Below, in pieces: positions 43,990 to 57,500 of a stretch of DNA of 64,000 nucleotides. Source of the DNA: Pomphorhynchus laevis (lineage: Eukaryota; Acanthocephala; Palaeacanthocephala; Echinorhynchida; Pomphorhynchidae); assembly GCA_012934845.2 (NCBI GenBank), contig WNNJ02000030.1:30538-94537 (forward strand). Direction: 5' to 3'. The notes below the pieces were generated by a model, which was given only the letters and a program-made list of their open reading frames with translations, made no database searches and had not been told where the DNA came from. How positions within the stretch are numbered: position 1 is the stretch's first letter; each line of letters begins with the position of its first letter. The position numbers and the translations under genes were made by a program.

Positions 43990-46066
43990 TTTTATGAATT
44001 ATTTCTTTGGTTACTGCAGGTAAGCCTTGTGTCCAATTAAAAAAGGAGATTACTAACATTAATTTATAGAACCACTATAAAACATATCAAATGTTTTAAA
44101 TGTTTCCAAATGTTTTTTATATCAAATGTTTTAAAAACTAGGTTTAGGCAACATATATATAATATACAGCATAATAGTCAAACTATATTTCATAAACATA
44201 TAAGATTAATAGGATATGATATTAAAAACTGTAAATTATTTATTTTAAAACATATTATCGAAGAAAACATTTCAATATTAAATCAAAAACTATTAGAAAA
44301 AGAAGATTTTTGGATTAAAACGCTTAATTTCATGTACCCATTAGCATTAAATGACGTGGGACAAGAAATTGGCAGAAGTACTATAATACATGATAAACAA
44401 CTATATTATAATAATCCGGTTAAACGCAAACCAAGAAGTCATAGTTATAAAAGGAATAAGAAAAATAGAGTTAAAAATATTAAAACAACTTTTAAGAGAT
44501 AATAAGCAAAAGATCTTTATGTAAATATAAGAAGTTTTTCTAAAGATATCATATGTCCAATAAATCAAAAATTATTTAACCACTATAATATGCTAAGTTG
44601 TATAATAGACAGTTATTGTAATACAAAATACTATAATCGTACAATAAATATTAATAATAACAATAGAAAATACACATTAACCATAAACTTCATTAATAAA
44701 TGTGTAGATAACATAAATATAGCCGGACTTTTAAATAATTCTAGAAGTAAAGAAATAATATGATCAGATTTAAGTAAATATAATCCTAAAATAAGGTATA
44801 AACTCCTACAACCATTAGGACGAAAAATTTGTAATTATAATAAAGAATTAAAATCAATATGTAACGATAATATTAGAAACAGAATGGAAACAGAATGCAA
44901 TTGTAAAAGTCTTAGTTTTGATAAAATAAATGAACATATATGTACCCATAATCTAGAATAAATTGAAAATTGTGAATTAAGAAAGCTGCTATCAAAAGGG
45001 TAAAAATATAGATTAAATAATAACAGCGACAAAAATAAAATTTACAATTCGTTATATAATAACTTAAATGATTACTTTAGTAAGCTGATTAATAGTAAAA
45101 TCTCGAATATATCTAAGATAAACATTTGGAAAGATTATATATTTGATAAAATTTAAAATAAAATGAAAATAACAAACTATTATAAAAGGAAAGATCAAAT
45201 TAATAAAGATATGTATACATAACTTACTAAATTTAATCATAAATATATAATAACAACTATTGATAAAGCTAGTAATAACTTTGTCTTCATATGCAAAAGG
45301 CTGTATTATGATATAATGATGAAAAAGGTAAATTCTAATGATTTAAATGTAAATCCAACATATGAACGTAGTGAGTTGATTTTTGAAACAATTATTACAA
45401 GTCACTGTTCTATAATGGATAAAAAGGGTATAAAGGTTGAATCAGATAATAAAACTATACCTATATTATATTGGAATCCAAAATTACATAAAAATCCAAT
45501 AAAACCTAGGTTCATTTGTAGCGCGTGTAAATGTACATTAAAACCACTTTTTGTCTATATGAATAAAATACTTAAAGCAATTAAAGCACACTTTAAAAAA
45601 TATTGCAAGGTAATCGAAATTAATACTGGTAAAAAAAAACACTTTTTCACTATTAATTCTACAAAAGAATTTTTAAAACAAACAAAAGGAATACATTTTT
45701 AGAATATAAATACATACGAGTTTAGTACGCTTTATACAAATCTAGATTTAGTAGATATTAAATAAGCGTTAGTAAAATTAATTAATCTTATTCGGAAAGA
45801 AAATATACATATATATGTTATAATAATTATAACGCCTATCTAACAAAAATTAAACCATCAAGTAAATATAAATATATGGATAAAATTGAATTAATAGAAT
45901 CTTTAAATATTTTGATAAATCAAAATTATTTAAAAGTAGGGAGATCTATATTTAGACAAGTAAAAGGTGTTCAAATGGGTGGTAATAGTAGCCCAATTAT
46001 AGCTAACTTGTTTTTAAGCTTTATAGAATATGAATTTGTTCATAACTGTGTAAAAACTAAATCTAA
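43990..46066 (+). mobile_element. Naiad-like Penelope element, 5' two thirds
   Basis: + strand order: the rear part of the GIY-YIG nuclease (KTRFRQHIYNIQHN, FWIKTLNFMYPLALNDV, 44,140-44,360); a linker with the CxC and H motifs (TECNCKSLSFDKIN, then H.CTHN, about 44,885-44,960); RT fingers (ILYWNPKLHKNPIKPRFIC, 45,460-45,520); palm start (FRQVKGVQMGGNSSPI, 45,950). Known: an N-terminal GIY-YIG joined to the RT by a CxC linker defines the Naiad clade of Penelope-like elements. The front of GIY-YIG (CTCG, YIGKT) is replaced by an unrelated stretch at 43,990-44,130, which the copy at 56.65-56.95 kb shares. Several stops, including a TGA at 44,761. The copy is cut at 46,066 by another LINE. Confidence 0.9.
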
Positions 46067-48630
46067 AAAAGTTAATGTGATTCGAAAAACATTAGAGAAT
46101 AGACTGGTTTTGTGGTATACAAAAAAAATAAAGAGCTTTTTGACGAGGCCAATTACCTACAAATAGCATTTGGTGAACCTAGAAAAGATTTACATATGAC
46201 GGATTGGAAAAAGGAGTATGTTAGACTAATCTTACGAGGGAAAATTGCTGCAAATTCCGCGATTCTTGATAACAATGATTCGTCAGGTCCGCTAGGCCCT
46301 AATGTTATGCTTGGATCTTAATCTGTCAAAGAAGTGCTTGAAAATCTACACCCTATCCCAGAAAATCCACATCCTGATTCTCTTCTGTCATCACCAATTC
46401 ATGGAGCGATCACGCATCACTCTGTATGTTTCACGCAAATTGACGAAGACGCTATTATCAAAGCTTGTAAAAAAACTAACGGAAGTGCAGGACCGTCAGG
46501 ATATGATTCGAATCTATGGAAATTCATGCTAACAGGCTTCGGAAATCATTCACGTAACCTTACCAGGGCTTTGGCTGAATTGACAATTCGATTAACTACT
46601 GATAAAATTCCTCCTAGTGTTCTTAATGCGTTTACGACATGTAGGCTTGTCGCTATCCCTAATAAATCTGGGGGCATAAGACCGATAGGAGTGTATGAAA
46701 TTACGAGTCGCATAGTATGTAAAGCCATACTTGAGGTGGTAAAATTCGACTTGCAAGACGTGGCTGGAATTGAGTTTGCTATTCATTCCATCAAATCCGC
46801 ATTTATGTCGAATAAACGACGTTGTGTTCTTGCCGTGGATGCTTCTAACGCAGTTAACTCTTTAAATCGACAAGCTGCTATTCACAATATACAATACATT
46901 GTATATTGGCTTGTGTTGTATATTAGCTTGTTGTATATGGCTTGCCAATATTGTATATTAGCCAATATACAATATTGGCTTGTGTTCTTGCAAACACTTA
47001 CAGAACCGACGCTCAACTAGTGCTTGGCGGTACAATCATATTTTCTCAAGAGGGGTTCACACAAGGAGACCCTTAGCTATGGCGGCTTTCTCCATGGCCT
47101 CACTTCCGTTGATCAACAAAATTAAAAACAGTGTTCCCAGCATTACACAAGTTTTGTTTGTGGATGATGCAAACTTTGTCGGTACGATTGACAATTTAAC
47201 TATAGTATGGAATGTATTAAAAAGCAGTAGACCTCAATATGGATATTTCGTTAACGCTAAGAAAACACAATTGCTTACTCATCTATCTAAAATGAAGCAA
47301 ACATGCCTATTGAAAGAAATTGGAATATCTTCGGATTGTATTATGATACTTGGCATTCCTATAGGCACTACCGAGTATTTAGATTCGGTTGCATTTGATA
47401 AATCTCAAAGTTAGATTCGTCTACTTGATCGTTTAGTAGAAATAGCCAAAGTTGATACACATGTATCTTATATCGGTCTTACAAAATCAGTATAATGGAA
47501 ATGGACTCACATTTTCAGAAATACAACATTTGAATGCGTGCATTTGTCAACGTTGTTGACCATATTAAAAGACAAGTTTTTACAATCTCTAACAAGTCGA
47601 ACCTTAAATCATGATTGGTGGACAATATTGACCTCACCTCTTAAACTAGGAGGTCTAGACGTATTAGACCCAATTTTCGCATCCACATTGGAGTATTAAA
47701 ATGCACAACTAATCTGTGATACTTATGATTCTGAATATACAGGAGAAACTCTGCGACAAGTACAATCAGATGTTATAAAAAGTATTTCTTGTCAACGAAT
47801 TAATGTTTACAAGAACCGTTTAATTGATGTCAAACAAAGGGCTCAACAAGCAGTATTGAATGCAATTAACCATGCTACTCAGAATTGCGCTTCATCATGG
47901 CTAAGTGCGCTTCCTCTAGCCGTTGATAACTTTCATCTCCATTCTTATGAATTTAGGGATGCCATATGTTCCAGATATGGATGGAATCCACCAGATCTAA
48001 ACAAAAAAAACATGTATATGCGGTACAACAAATGGCATTATTCACGCATTATCATGTAAACGAGGTGGTGTACCAATAATCCGTCACAACGATATTCGGA
48101 AAACGATCGCTTATGTATTATCAGAGATATGCCACGGCGTCGAAGTCGAACCAACTTTGCAAAAGATTCCAGACAGCTTAGAATTCATGAATAATTCAAC
48201 AACGAAAAATAACAATGCGCGCCTAGACATTTCATGTTATGGACAACAGGACAATCGATATGAGCGGACGTTTTTAGACGTCAATGTTTTTTCAGTATAT
48301 GTTCCGTCATATGCCAGCAGTTTGCCTCTCGTTGCCTTTGAATATAATAAAAATCGCAAAAACAGCAAATACAATGAAATAATTGTCAGTGTGGAAGAAA
48401 GCAAATTTATACTTTAATTTTTTCATCATCAGGAGGAGTTGGACCCCGAGCTCTTAAGCTACTCAAGGACATTGCCTCGATATCATCGAGGTTAAAATCA
48501 GAAAAGTATAGTGATGTATTGGTTCACCTTAAACGCAAGATTAGCTTCTCGATTGCACGTGCTTCTTCACTATGTCTGCGAATGCCGCGATCAAGTAGAA
48601 GACATCCAATCTTTCCTGACAATAAATCTC
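46067..48630 (+). mobile_element. Non-LTR retrotransposon with C-terminal nuclease-like domain (family 2)
   Basis: N-terminal part SVKEVLENLHPIPENPHPDS (46,320-46,380); GSAGPSGYDSNLWKF; RT with FTTCRLVAIPNKSGGIRPIG and VYEITSRIVCKAI (46,630-46,730), LAVDASNAVNSLNRQAAIHN, the catalytic QVLFVDDANFVG near 47,150 and GYFVNAKKTQLL. C-terminus ARLDISCYGQQDNRYERTFL then DVNVF (48,215-48,290), which fits a nuclease-like D...D pattern, and GGVGPRALKLLKDIASI (48,435). The RT and tail wording matches a family I know to be common in cnidarian and other invertebrate genomes, but I cannot give its name. At 46,880-46,985 an inverted-repeat patch (AATATACAATA words) interrupts the RT. Four or more breaks. 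Confidence 0.85.
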
Positions 48631-48639
48631 ATTTATAGG

Positions 48640-51600
48640 CCCGTTTACGGGAACCTAATTTCTGTAAATTAACTTTTGTTTTTCAAAAAAGGCATAGTCA
48701 TAAGGCTATTTTGCCTGATCACAATTAAAAAAATAAAACTAAAAAACAAGAAACGGAGAAAAAGAAGTCAACAAGCAAAAAAAAACAAATCAGTGCAAAT
48801 ATGTCCGACTCGTTTCTTGTCTTCTTGATGATCCATGTCTTTAATATTTTTTTGAACAAATGTAGACTCAGGGCGGAAGCAATTTCCTCAGGCAGAGAAT
48901 TCCACATATTAAGTACCCTGTGCGACAGTCTTCAGCATTTTGGATACCTACCATGCCTTATTTTATAGACAGTTTTGCTGTGACCTCTCAAAATCGATGA
49001 ACGTAATGTGATCGAACCACTCGGATGACCGTCCAACCGGTGTACAAGCGCATACATTCCTATCAAGTCAAGAAACAAAAATCGTGATGACATCGGTTGA
49101 ATTCTTAGCAAATCTAATCGAGATGCGTAATCCACTCTCGCATTCGAACATAAACGAGAACCTCGTCTTAGGACTGGCTCAATATCTGTCCTTTCTTGTT
49201 TGGTGACCGGGAAAGAAGCCTGAATTGCATAGACTAAATGCGGACGAACCAACGTGTTAAACAAACTTCTAAAGACATTAGTGGTAATCTTAAGGAATGT
49301 GTTCTTTACAATATATAGTGAACGAGTAGTGCTTTTTATTGCTCTTTCACTATTAAGTTTAGTTTTTAATGATGTCTGCATGATAATTCTTAAATCCCTA
49401 TTATGTGATTCTTTAGTGAGAAGAACATTGCCGATATAATATGTAAAATTACTGGATTTTTTACCCATCCTCATAAGTATACACTTATCAACGTTAAGAT
49501 GTAATCCAGTAGAGCGGCACCAATCATGGACTCGACCAAAGTCTGCCTGTAAAGAATTACAGTCATCAATATCTCGTATAGCAGTCCAAATTTTAAGATC
49601 ATCAGCGAATGCCAAGTGAGTGTTCTAAATACGTAAGAGTAAATCGTTAAGGAACGTGATGAATAATAGAGGACCTAGAGCAGAACCCTGAAGGACACCT
49701 GTCGGCATACTTATTTCTGCAGATAACGACTCACCAACTCTTACCTTAAACGTACATAATTAAAGAAAATTTTCAATCCAAGAGCAGATTACACTAGAGA
49801 CGCCGTAGTGAATTAAGAGTGACACAATACCTTTATGTGGAACACGATCAAAGGCTTTAGAAAAATCTAGAAATACGACGTCGAGACAAAGTCCTGAGCT
49901 TAGTTCTTCCATCCAACTCTCTCGCGGTAAGCAAGTTAGATAGACATGAACGGCCTTGTCAGAATCCGTGTTGAGAATCAGTAAGAATGATGTTAAAGTT
50001 TAGATGCTCGAGTAGCCTTTTGGCAATAACTCGTTCTAGTAATTTAGAGAGAACACTGGTCAAACTGATAGGGCGAAAATCTAAACAAGAATTTGCTGGC
50101 TGTTTTTTAGGGATTGGCACAACAATAGAAGACTTCCATTTTGCAGGAATCCAAGAATTGATCAGTCTAAATGAAAATATATGAGCTAAAACACTACTTA
50201 CGGCAGGTCCAACCGCATTAATTAGGTAAGGTGAAATATCATCTGGACTATGAGCCAAATCGGTAAAGCCTAGTGATTAGGTGTAATACTTCAGATACAC
50301 TGATTGGCTTAACGAGATTCTGCGTAATATTGTGAAAGGGATACCATTTTAAAGAGTAAATATCTGAAACAATAGTCAATGGAGAATGGAAGCTGTCCGC
50401 TTGGAATTTAGCAATTTCAGACTCAGTAGAATAAACATATTCACCTGAAGAAATGAATGCTATATTAGAGGCAAATAGCCTTGAACCTTTCACGTATGTC
50501 CAAAAACGCTTTGGTTGATTCCCGATGCAATTCGCAATAGCATCTTCAAATGATATTCGCTTATGTATTTTCAATCTATTGCAAAGGTTGCGCATGTACC
50601 GATAGCTATCTATGTTTTCAGGATGGGTTTGAGTAATAGACCACAGGGCATTGCGCAGTTTCAACACTGCACGAAGTTCATGATTAAACCACTGAGGGCG
50701 AGTGGACTTAATAAAAGTTCTCCGTTTTAAAGAGAACTTATCTGACAAATTTGTGAAAACGTTATAAAGAATGGTCAGCAGATCTGAAACAGTAGTAACC
50801 CTATAACTACGATAAAATATGCTATAGAAATTAGCTAAGAGATGTTGGGTATCCACCCTAGTCCAATTTCGTTTTGGATAACCCAATTTTGACCTACAAA
50901 CGATCTTGGACACTAATTTAACGGAGAGAACACAGTGATCACTATTACCAAGAGGAGGATAAACGCAATACTGTCGATATATCCAGTGCATCTTCTAAAC
51001 ACAAGATCTAGAGTAGCACCGTTGACATGAGTTGGTTCTCTACAATGTCGCACTAAAAGTAGGTCAGCTGAAATAAATCACGAAATTGTTTTGATACGCC
51101 TGAGCAGGGTTGATACCCATTCATATTCCAATCTACATTCGGAAGGTTGAAGTCACCTAAAAGGACAAATCGTTGGGATGAACAAAAATTAGATAAATAA
51201 TCCTTAAGCCGTTCTGTTATCAAAGTGAAGGATGGAGATCTGTAAACAACACAAACATTTAATTTTAACAATTAATGATTAACAGTAAAAAACAGACACT
51301 CATATGACTACTCAGTATCACAAAGATATGATATATTTGATGTTGAGAGATCGTGTCGAACGAATGCTATAACTCCTCCACCTTGCGTATTAGGAAAGCG
51401 ATCTGCTTTTATTAACTTATAACCTACAACATTAAATAGATTATCAGAGATGCCACTATGTAACCAAGATTCTGAAATACAGAATATATCATAATGATTA
51501 TCAGCAGTATGGTAGAGCAAGAAAGAAAATTGAGATGGAAGACTTCTAACGTTTGAGTAACCAAATATGAAGCGAAGTCTCTGATAACGTAAAGGTTTTA

Positions 51601-52200
51601 CTAGTTTTATAATGTACCTTGATCTGAAGTGTTTTTTGACAACGAATGATATGCATTGTCCTTAGTTTTTGTCAAATTTGTACTGCATCTTCTCCCGATT
51701 CGTGTAGGGTATATGCCAAATGGTCTTGATCCGAAGTTTCTATAGATTTGATGCAATTGTCTTTATGTAATTCCGATGGAACCGTGTTCAAGATAGCATC
51801 ATGGTTGGCTGTCGATGGTTGAAAATTGTCTTAACAAGACACCATAAATTTATCAGATGATGATTGCTTCATTTGTTTAAATAGTATCTCATTAGTGTTA
51901 GTAGACACAATACATCGATTTTGATGACGAGAACATGAACAAAATCCGCAGTAAAATGACATACCTTTCGAGCTCAAGTCCATTGATTAAAGAACCGTAA
52001 TATATGTCCATACGTCACAACCAACTGTATCACATGCTACTTGTCTTTCAATAAATTCCAAAGTACTGTTGACAACATTATACTTTACTTGTCTGATTTT
52101 AATGTTCGTTTTGACCATTTCGCAATTATGTGAATTATCTTGTTTGATAACCAATTTTGTATAAATCAAATCGCTTGTATGTTATGTATTGTATGTTATT
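48640..52200 (-). mobile_element. Jockey-like LINE, nearly full length
   Basis: Minus strand. ORF1 remnant 52,170-51,900 with the Cys pattern CDTVGCDVW...FYCGFCSC. Endonuclease 51,600-51,050: YSNVRSL, IFCISESWLHSGISDN, GGGVIAFVRH, VVYRSPS, FVLLGDFNLPNVDW. RT: SPDDISPYLINAVGPAVSS and DFRPISLTSVLSKLLERVI (50,250-50,030), VVFLDFSKAFDRVPH near 49,860, GVLQGSALGPLLF, LAFADDLKIW at about 49,610, GLHLNVDKC, RPHLVYAIQASFPV. C-terminus MWNSLPEEIASALSLHLFKK at 48,907. Five or so breaks. It is the reference for the shorter Jockey-like pieces elsewhere in the window. Confidence 0.9.
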
Positions 52201-52329
52201 TTATTGCTGTTTCAGTTGTTGGAATCCTACTGAACTAGTTCAATCGTTATGGTACGACATAGGAGCAGTAAGTTACTCATTAATACCATTAATCATTCTG
52301 TACAAATCCTCAACTGTCTTTCCAGCACG

Positions 52330-53260
52330 TAATGAATGACCTACTTTTGAGTACGTACCCTTCACATGTCTTCACCATACTTTTTAATCTTTATTTTTTA
52401 ATCCATTTGCAAAGCACTCTCTTAGATCTTCCAATATAAGTATTCAGCTTATTGGATAAAGCGGCATATTCTGATACACAATGACTACGAAAAGGTTCAT
52501 CTCGCGATTTTGGATGTCTTTAATAACTGGAGTTATCCAGCATGGATCATCATATATCCTTACTCTTGCGGTAAAAATAAAAATGTTGCCCACTTTAATG
52601 TGTTCCCAATCAATAGCAGAGCATCATTAAAACTGACTATCTCCCAATCAATATCCCTCAAAACACCAACAACTGACTTATGAAACGGAACGAGATATTG
52701 TTCACGCTTATCATAAACTGTCTTAAAACAAGACTGACGTTTTACTTTCTTGATTTTGTGTGGTACAATCAGAATTATATCATGATCTAATGCAGAAAGA
52801 GGACTGCATTTTTTGGAGGTGATTGATAAGGTTTCACATTTGTAGACTAGGAAAAGCTTTGCATTGATCTGGTTGGAAAATAAACTGCCTGCATCATATT
52901 ATACATTCAGGCTACTTTATCTATATTCAAGTGATTGAAATTCCCCCACAGGTAAAAAATTTGAAACTTTATCATTGGAAACACTACTCAACTGATCATA
53001 TATAATATCAAAAGTATTTTGCATATTTAGGGTTGGAGGATAATACACGTCTGTTTTATTGCCAGCTGAAATTTCCCATTCTTTAATTTTTTCTGTAAAT
53101 TTATTGTTAAAAATTCAAGATCGTCGTGCCCCAAACCCCTACAATTACGTATATCAAAATAGTGTTGATTTGACAAGAATGGAAATATCGCCACATTTTC
53201 GACAATCTTCTCTATAAACACTATGACACACATATCCGGGAATTATTGATTGATCCACTC
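52330..53260 (-). mobile_element. APE-type LINE fragment, endonuclease-RT linker
   Basis: The minus strand reads SPLSALDHDIILIVPHKIKK, then DIDWE and a WITPVIKDI region in broken frames (52,820-52,490). This resembles the SDH..VLLVPKY..TDW..KPWVT linker of Rex1/CR1-group LINEs. 53,233-53,027 may hold the preceding endonuclease part. Decayed; family not certain. Confidence 0.5.
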
Positions 53261-53379
53261 GTTCTTCCGTTAATCATGTATCTACAATAATAACTACATT
53301 ACATATGGGTAAACGCTCTAAACTAGTGATGTTATAAATTAAAACTATTGAACTCGCACCTCTCGGAGAGGCAATTGTT

Positions 53380-53720
53380 TTATTTTTAGTAATGTTCAAG
53401 AATCGTCCTCAATAAATGTACAAACTCGTGTTGACGAAGACGTCAACTCAATCCGCTCGATCTTATCAGATATTTTCGTAGAAGGGGAGGAGGATATTGT
53501 GCGTAGACTGAATGTTAGGAGCTTATTTCGGATAGGTTAAAAATCGAAGGATGTATGTTCACGATTACTAAAGGTAGTTTTCGCATCAGAGGAGGATGCA
53601 AGAAATGTGTTATTAAGAGGTTTTTGATTTAAAAATAATATTCTCAAAATATTCAAAGATCTGTCTGTTATTATACATTCAACAGCATACGAGCATTAAC
53701 TCAAATAGCTGGCTCACAAT
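53380..53720 (+). mobile_element. LINE ORF1 fragment
   Basis: The + strand, across breaks, reads SIRSILSDIFVEGEEDIVRR, LNVRSLFRIG and LLKVVFASEEDARNVLL, the RRM-like block of Jockey/CR1-group ORF1. 53,750-53,910 (minus: LDADTIEWCSLLFKRRLRMY) is coding-like but unassigned. Confidence 0.6.
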
Positions 53721-53924
53721 AAGTTCGCAAATAAATTAATTAGTTACTAACATAAGGAAATGCAACACGAAGCATTGCCTGATACATTCGTAGTCTTCTT
53801 TTGAAAAGAAGTGAACACCATTCAATGGTGTCTGCATCAAGGTTGCTCCCGAGCTCAGCAATTCTTCTATTAAATTGCATCGCGCCCAATTTCTGAACCC
53901 TGCTTTTTCGAATAGTCAAAGAAT

Positions 53925-54290
53925 GACCTTGAAGAAGATTTAAACAAGGTAATTAAACCAGGTAATTACTATAGAAATACAATTAAACATAAAATAGTAA
54001 AAGTTATAAATCAACACAATAATATTAAAATAAATTTTAAATAAATTTAAAAGCATTAGCGGAAAAGTTTTATGGGTGGATAATAAATAATATACATTGT
54101 ATTTGAATAATATACTTGATAATTAAATTTCATAGGAGAAAATACATCATTAGCACGTATTTAGCCATGCTGTTATGTTAGGTCGAGGAATAAGGATCGA
54201 AACCTGATAGCATAGCAGTTCCTCCTGATGACCTCTAATCCTAATTATAATATGTCTGTTATTTATTAGTTACTTAATAAAAATCGACTT
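53925..54290 (+). mobile_element. Naiad-like Penelope element, 3' end
   Basis: The last RT codons ([10 protein letters not shown] region, 53,995-54,030), then the terminal repeat with GAGAAAATACATCATTAGCA, AGGTCGAGGAATAAGGATCG, AAACCTGATAGCATAGCAG, TTCCTCCTGATGACCTCTAA. It is the best-kept + oriented end in the window. It lies tail to tail with the minus-strand copy that follows. Confidence 0.85.
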
Positions 54291-54584
54291 TAATTTTAAA
54301 TTTCAATTTTAAATTTTAACTTGATATAAATTATATAAAATCTTATAACAATTATATATAATTATTTATTATCTAATCATTAAATTTTGATTTATTTATT
54401 TAGCATTATTATTTATTTGTTTTTATTTATTTATTTATTTTAATTTATTTTTATTTTCTTTATTTATTTATTATTTTATTATTATATTAAATACGTATAC
54501 TCAGTTATCTTATCTGATTTATTAATGAAGTTTATGATTAGTGTATATTTTTGGATATTTATTGTCCAATTATAGCATTTTACA

Positions 54585-57500
54585 TTACAATAACTGTCTA
54601 TATATGGTGTTTATATTAAAATCATTAGAATTAACCTCTTTCATTAGTATATCATAATAAAGCTTTTTGCATATGAAGACAAAGTTATTACTAGCTTTAT
54701 CAATAGTTGTTATTATATAGTTATCCTTTAATTTAGTAAGTTCTTTATACATATCTTTATTAATTTGATCTTTCCTTTTATAATAGTTTGTTATTTTCAT
54801 TTTATTTTTAATTTTATCAAATATATAATCTTTCCAAATGTTTATCTTAGATATATTCGAGATTTTACTATTAATCAGCTTACTAAAGTAATCATTTAAG
54901 TTATTATATAACGAATTGTAAATTTTATTTTTGTCGCTGTTATTATTTAATCTATATTTATACCCTTTTGATAGCAGCTTTCTTAATTCACAATTTTCAA
55001 TTAATTCTAGATTATGGGTACATATATGTTTATTTATTTTATCAAAACTAAGACTTTTACAATTGCATTCTGTTTCCATTATGTTTCTAATATTATCGTT
55101 ACATATTGATTTTAATTCTTTATTATAATTACAAATTTTTCGTCCTAATGGTGGTAGGAGTTTATACCTTATTTTAGGATTATATTTACTTAAATCTGAT
55201 CATATTATTTCTTTACTTCTAGAATTATTTAAAAGTCCGGCTATATTTATGTTATCTACACATTTATTAATGAAGTTTATGGTTAATGTGTATTTTCTAT
55301 TGTTATTATTAATATTTATTGTACGATTATAGTATTTTGTATTACAATAACTGTCTGTTATACAACTTAGCCTATCATAGTCGTTAATTAATTTTTGATT
55401 TATTGAACATATGATATCTTTAGAAAAACTTCTTATATTTACATAGATATCTTTCAGCTTATTATCACTTAAAAGTTGTTTTAATATTTCTAATTGTTCA
55501 TTTATATACATATCTTTTTTAATATTTTTAACTCTATTTTTCTTATTCCTTTTATCACCATGACTTATTGGTTTGTGTCTAACCGGATTATTATAATATA
55601 GTTGTTTATTATTGAGTATACTACTTCTATCAATGCCTTGTACCACGTCATTTAATGCTAATGGGTACATGAAATTAAGCGTTTTAATCCAAAAATCTTC
55701 TCTTTTCAATAGTTTTTGTTTTAATATTAACATATTTTCTTCAATAATTTTTCTGATTTTTTTGAATATAAGAAATACAATAGGTAAACTATAAACGTGA
55801 TGCTTTCTAACGTTTTATTTCATATCTTCCTCAATGCATGGAACTACTTAAAGTTCCGAGCACTGAAGCAGCATTTCCGATCTGTATTGCCTGGCTTACG
55901 CGCTGGATCAGATACGAACCGGCTTGAGGGTCTCTGCAATGACGGCGCAGTAATTTTCTAAGCATTGAGAAGAACGCTGATGCGTTATGACCCATCGCGT
56001 CCAACGTTGCAATAGCGATTGGGCAGAAATTATATCCATTGGATTCTATGGACATATATTTTTGTCTATTCCTGTCTTCGGCCTGGTTTGATGCAACGCC
56101 GGATCCCACTATTGCTGAGCTAAATTACTGGCAGATAGGGGGACGCAGGTGAAGTCCCAACACATGGGTTTGTCTCTTTGCCATGAAATCATGGTCACGC
56201 CATCCGGGCTTTCGCCGTCAGATCTTGTTAGACCAAGTGGTTCGAGACGGCTAGGAATGTGGGATTTCCTGAGTGCGTCTGCTATGATCTTGTTGACCAT
56301 ACTATGTCGAGCAAAACGGCTAGCTGATCGGGGGCAGCTTAAGCCATGTGTGCACTGCCTCTTTACTTTTGCTTTACATATGCACGAGTGTGGCTGGCAG
56401 ACTGTGGCGCCGAGACGTAACGCGATGGCTGTACGTACCGTTTCGTCTGGCAATAGTGTCCCTTTAGCCGATATTGGAAATGCTTGCAGGAACGCTCCTC
56501 CGGCAGCTGATGAACCACTAGTTAGCTGGGCAAGTTCCGTAGGCTCCAGTCTTGTTTTTCAGGTTAGCCAAGGTAGCGGCGCTTAATGTGCGTGTCCAAC
56601 CTTTTTGTGTGGAATGTCAATCTGGGATTGGTTTAGAAGCTGTGGCATCACTTATTATTGTCTGATTTTTCTAAAATTAATAATTTACAGTTTTTAATAT
56701 CATGCCATATTAATCTCATATACTTATGAAATATTGTTTGGCTATTATGCTGTATATTATATGTGTTTCCTAAACCTAGTTTTTAAAACATTTGATATAA
56801 AAAACATTTGGAAACATTTAAAACATTTGATATAAAACATTTGATATGTTTTATAGTGGTTCTAGAAATCAATGTTAGTGATCTCCTTTTTTAATTGAAC
56901 ACAAGGCTAACCTGCAGTAACCAAAGAAATAATTCATAAATTCAAAGAAATAATTCATAATTTATTATACCGCTTAACCTATCCTAGACTTCAATTAATC
57001 TTTGATTTATTGAACGAATGATTTCTTTAAAAACACATCTTATATTTACATGAAGATCTTTTAGCCTTTTATCTTTTAAAAGTATTTTAGTATTTCTAAT
57101 TCCTCATATATACATATTTTTAATATTTTAAACTTTATTTTCCTTATTTATTTAATCTTCATGACTTCTCGGCCTACATCTAACCGGATTATTATAATAT
57201 AGTTGTTTATTATGTATTATACTACTTCTGCCAATTCCTTGTACCACGTCATTCAATCCTAATGGGTACATGGAATTAAGCGTTTTAATCCAAAAATCTT
57301 CTTTTTCTAATAGTTTTTGATTTAATATTGATATATTTTCTTCGATAATATGTTCTAAAATAAATAATTTACAGTTTTTAATATCATGTCATATAAATCT
57401 TATATGTTTATGAAATATAGTTTGACTATTATGCTGTATATTATATATGTGTTGCCTAAACCTAGTTTTTAACATTTGATATGTTTTTCCTATATATTGC

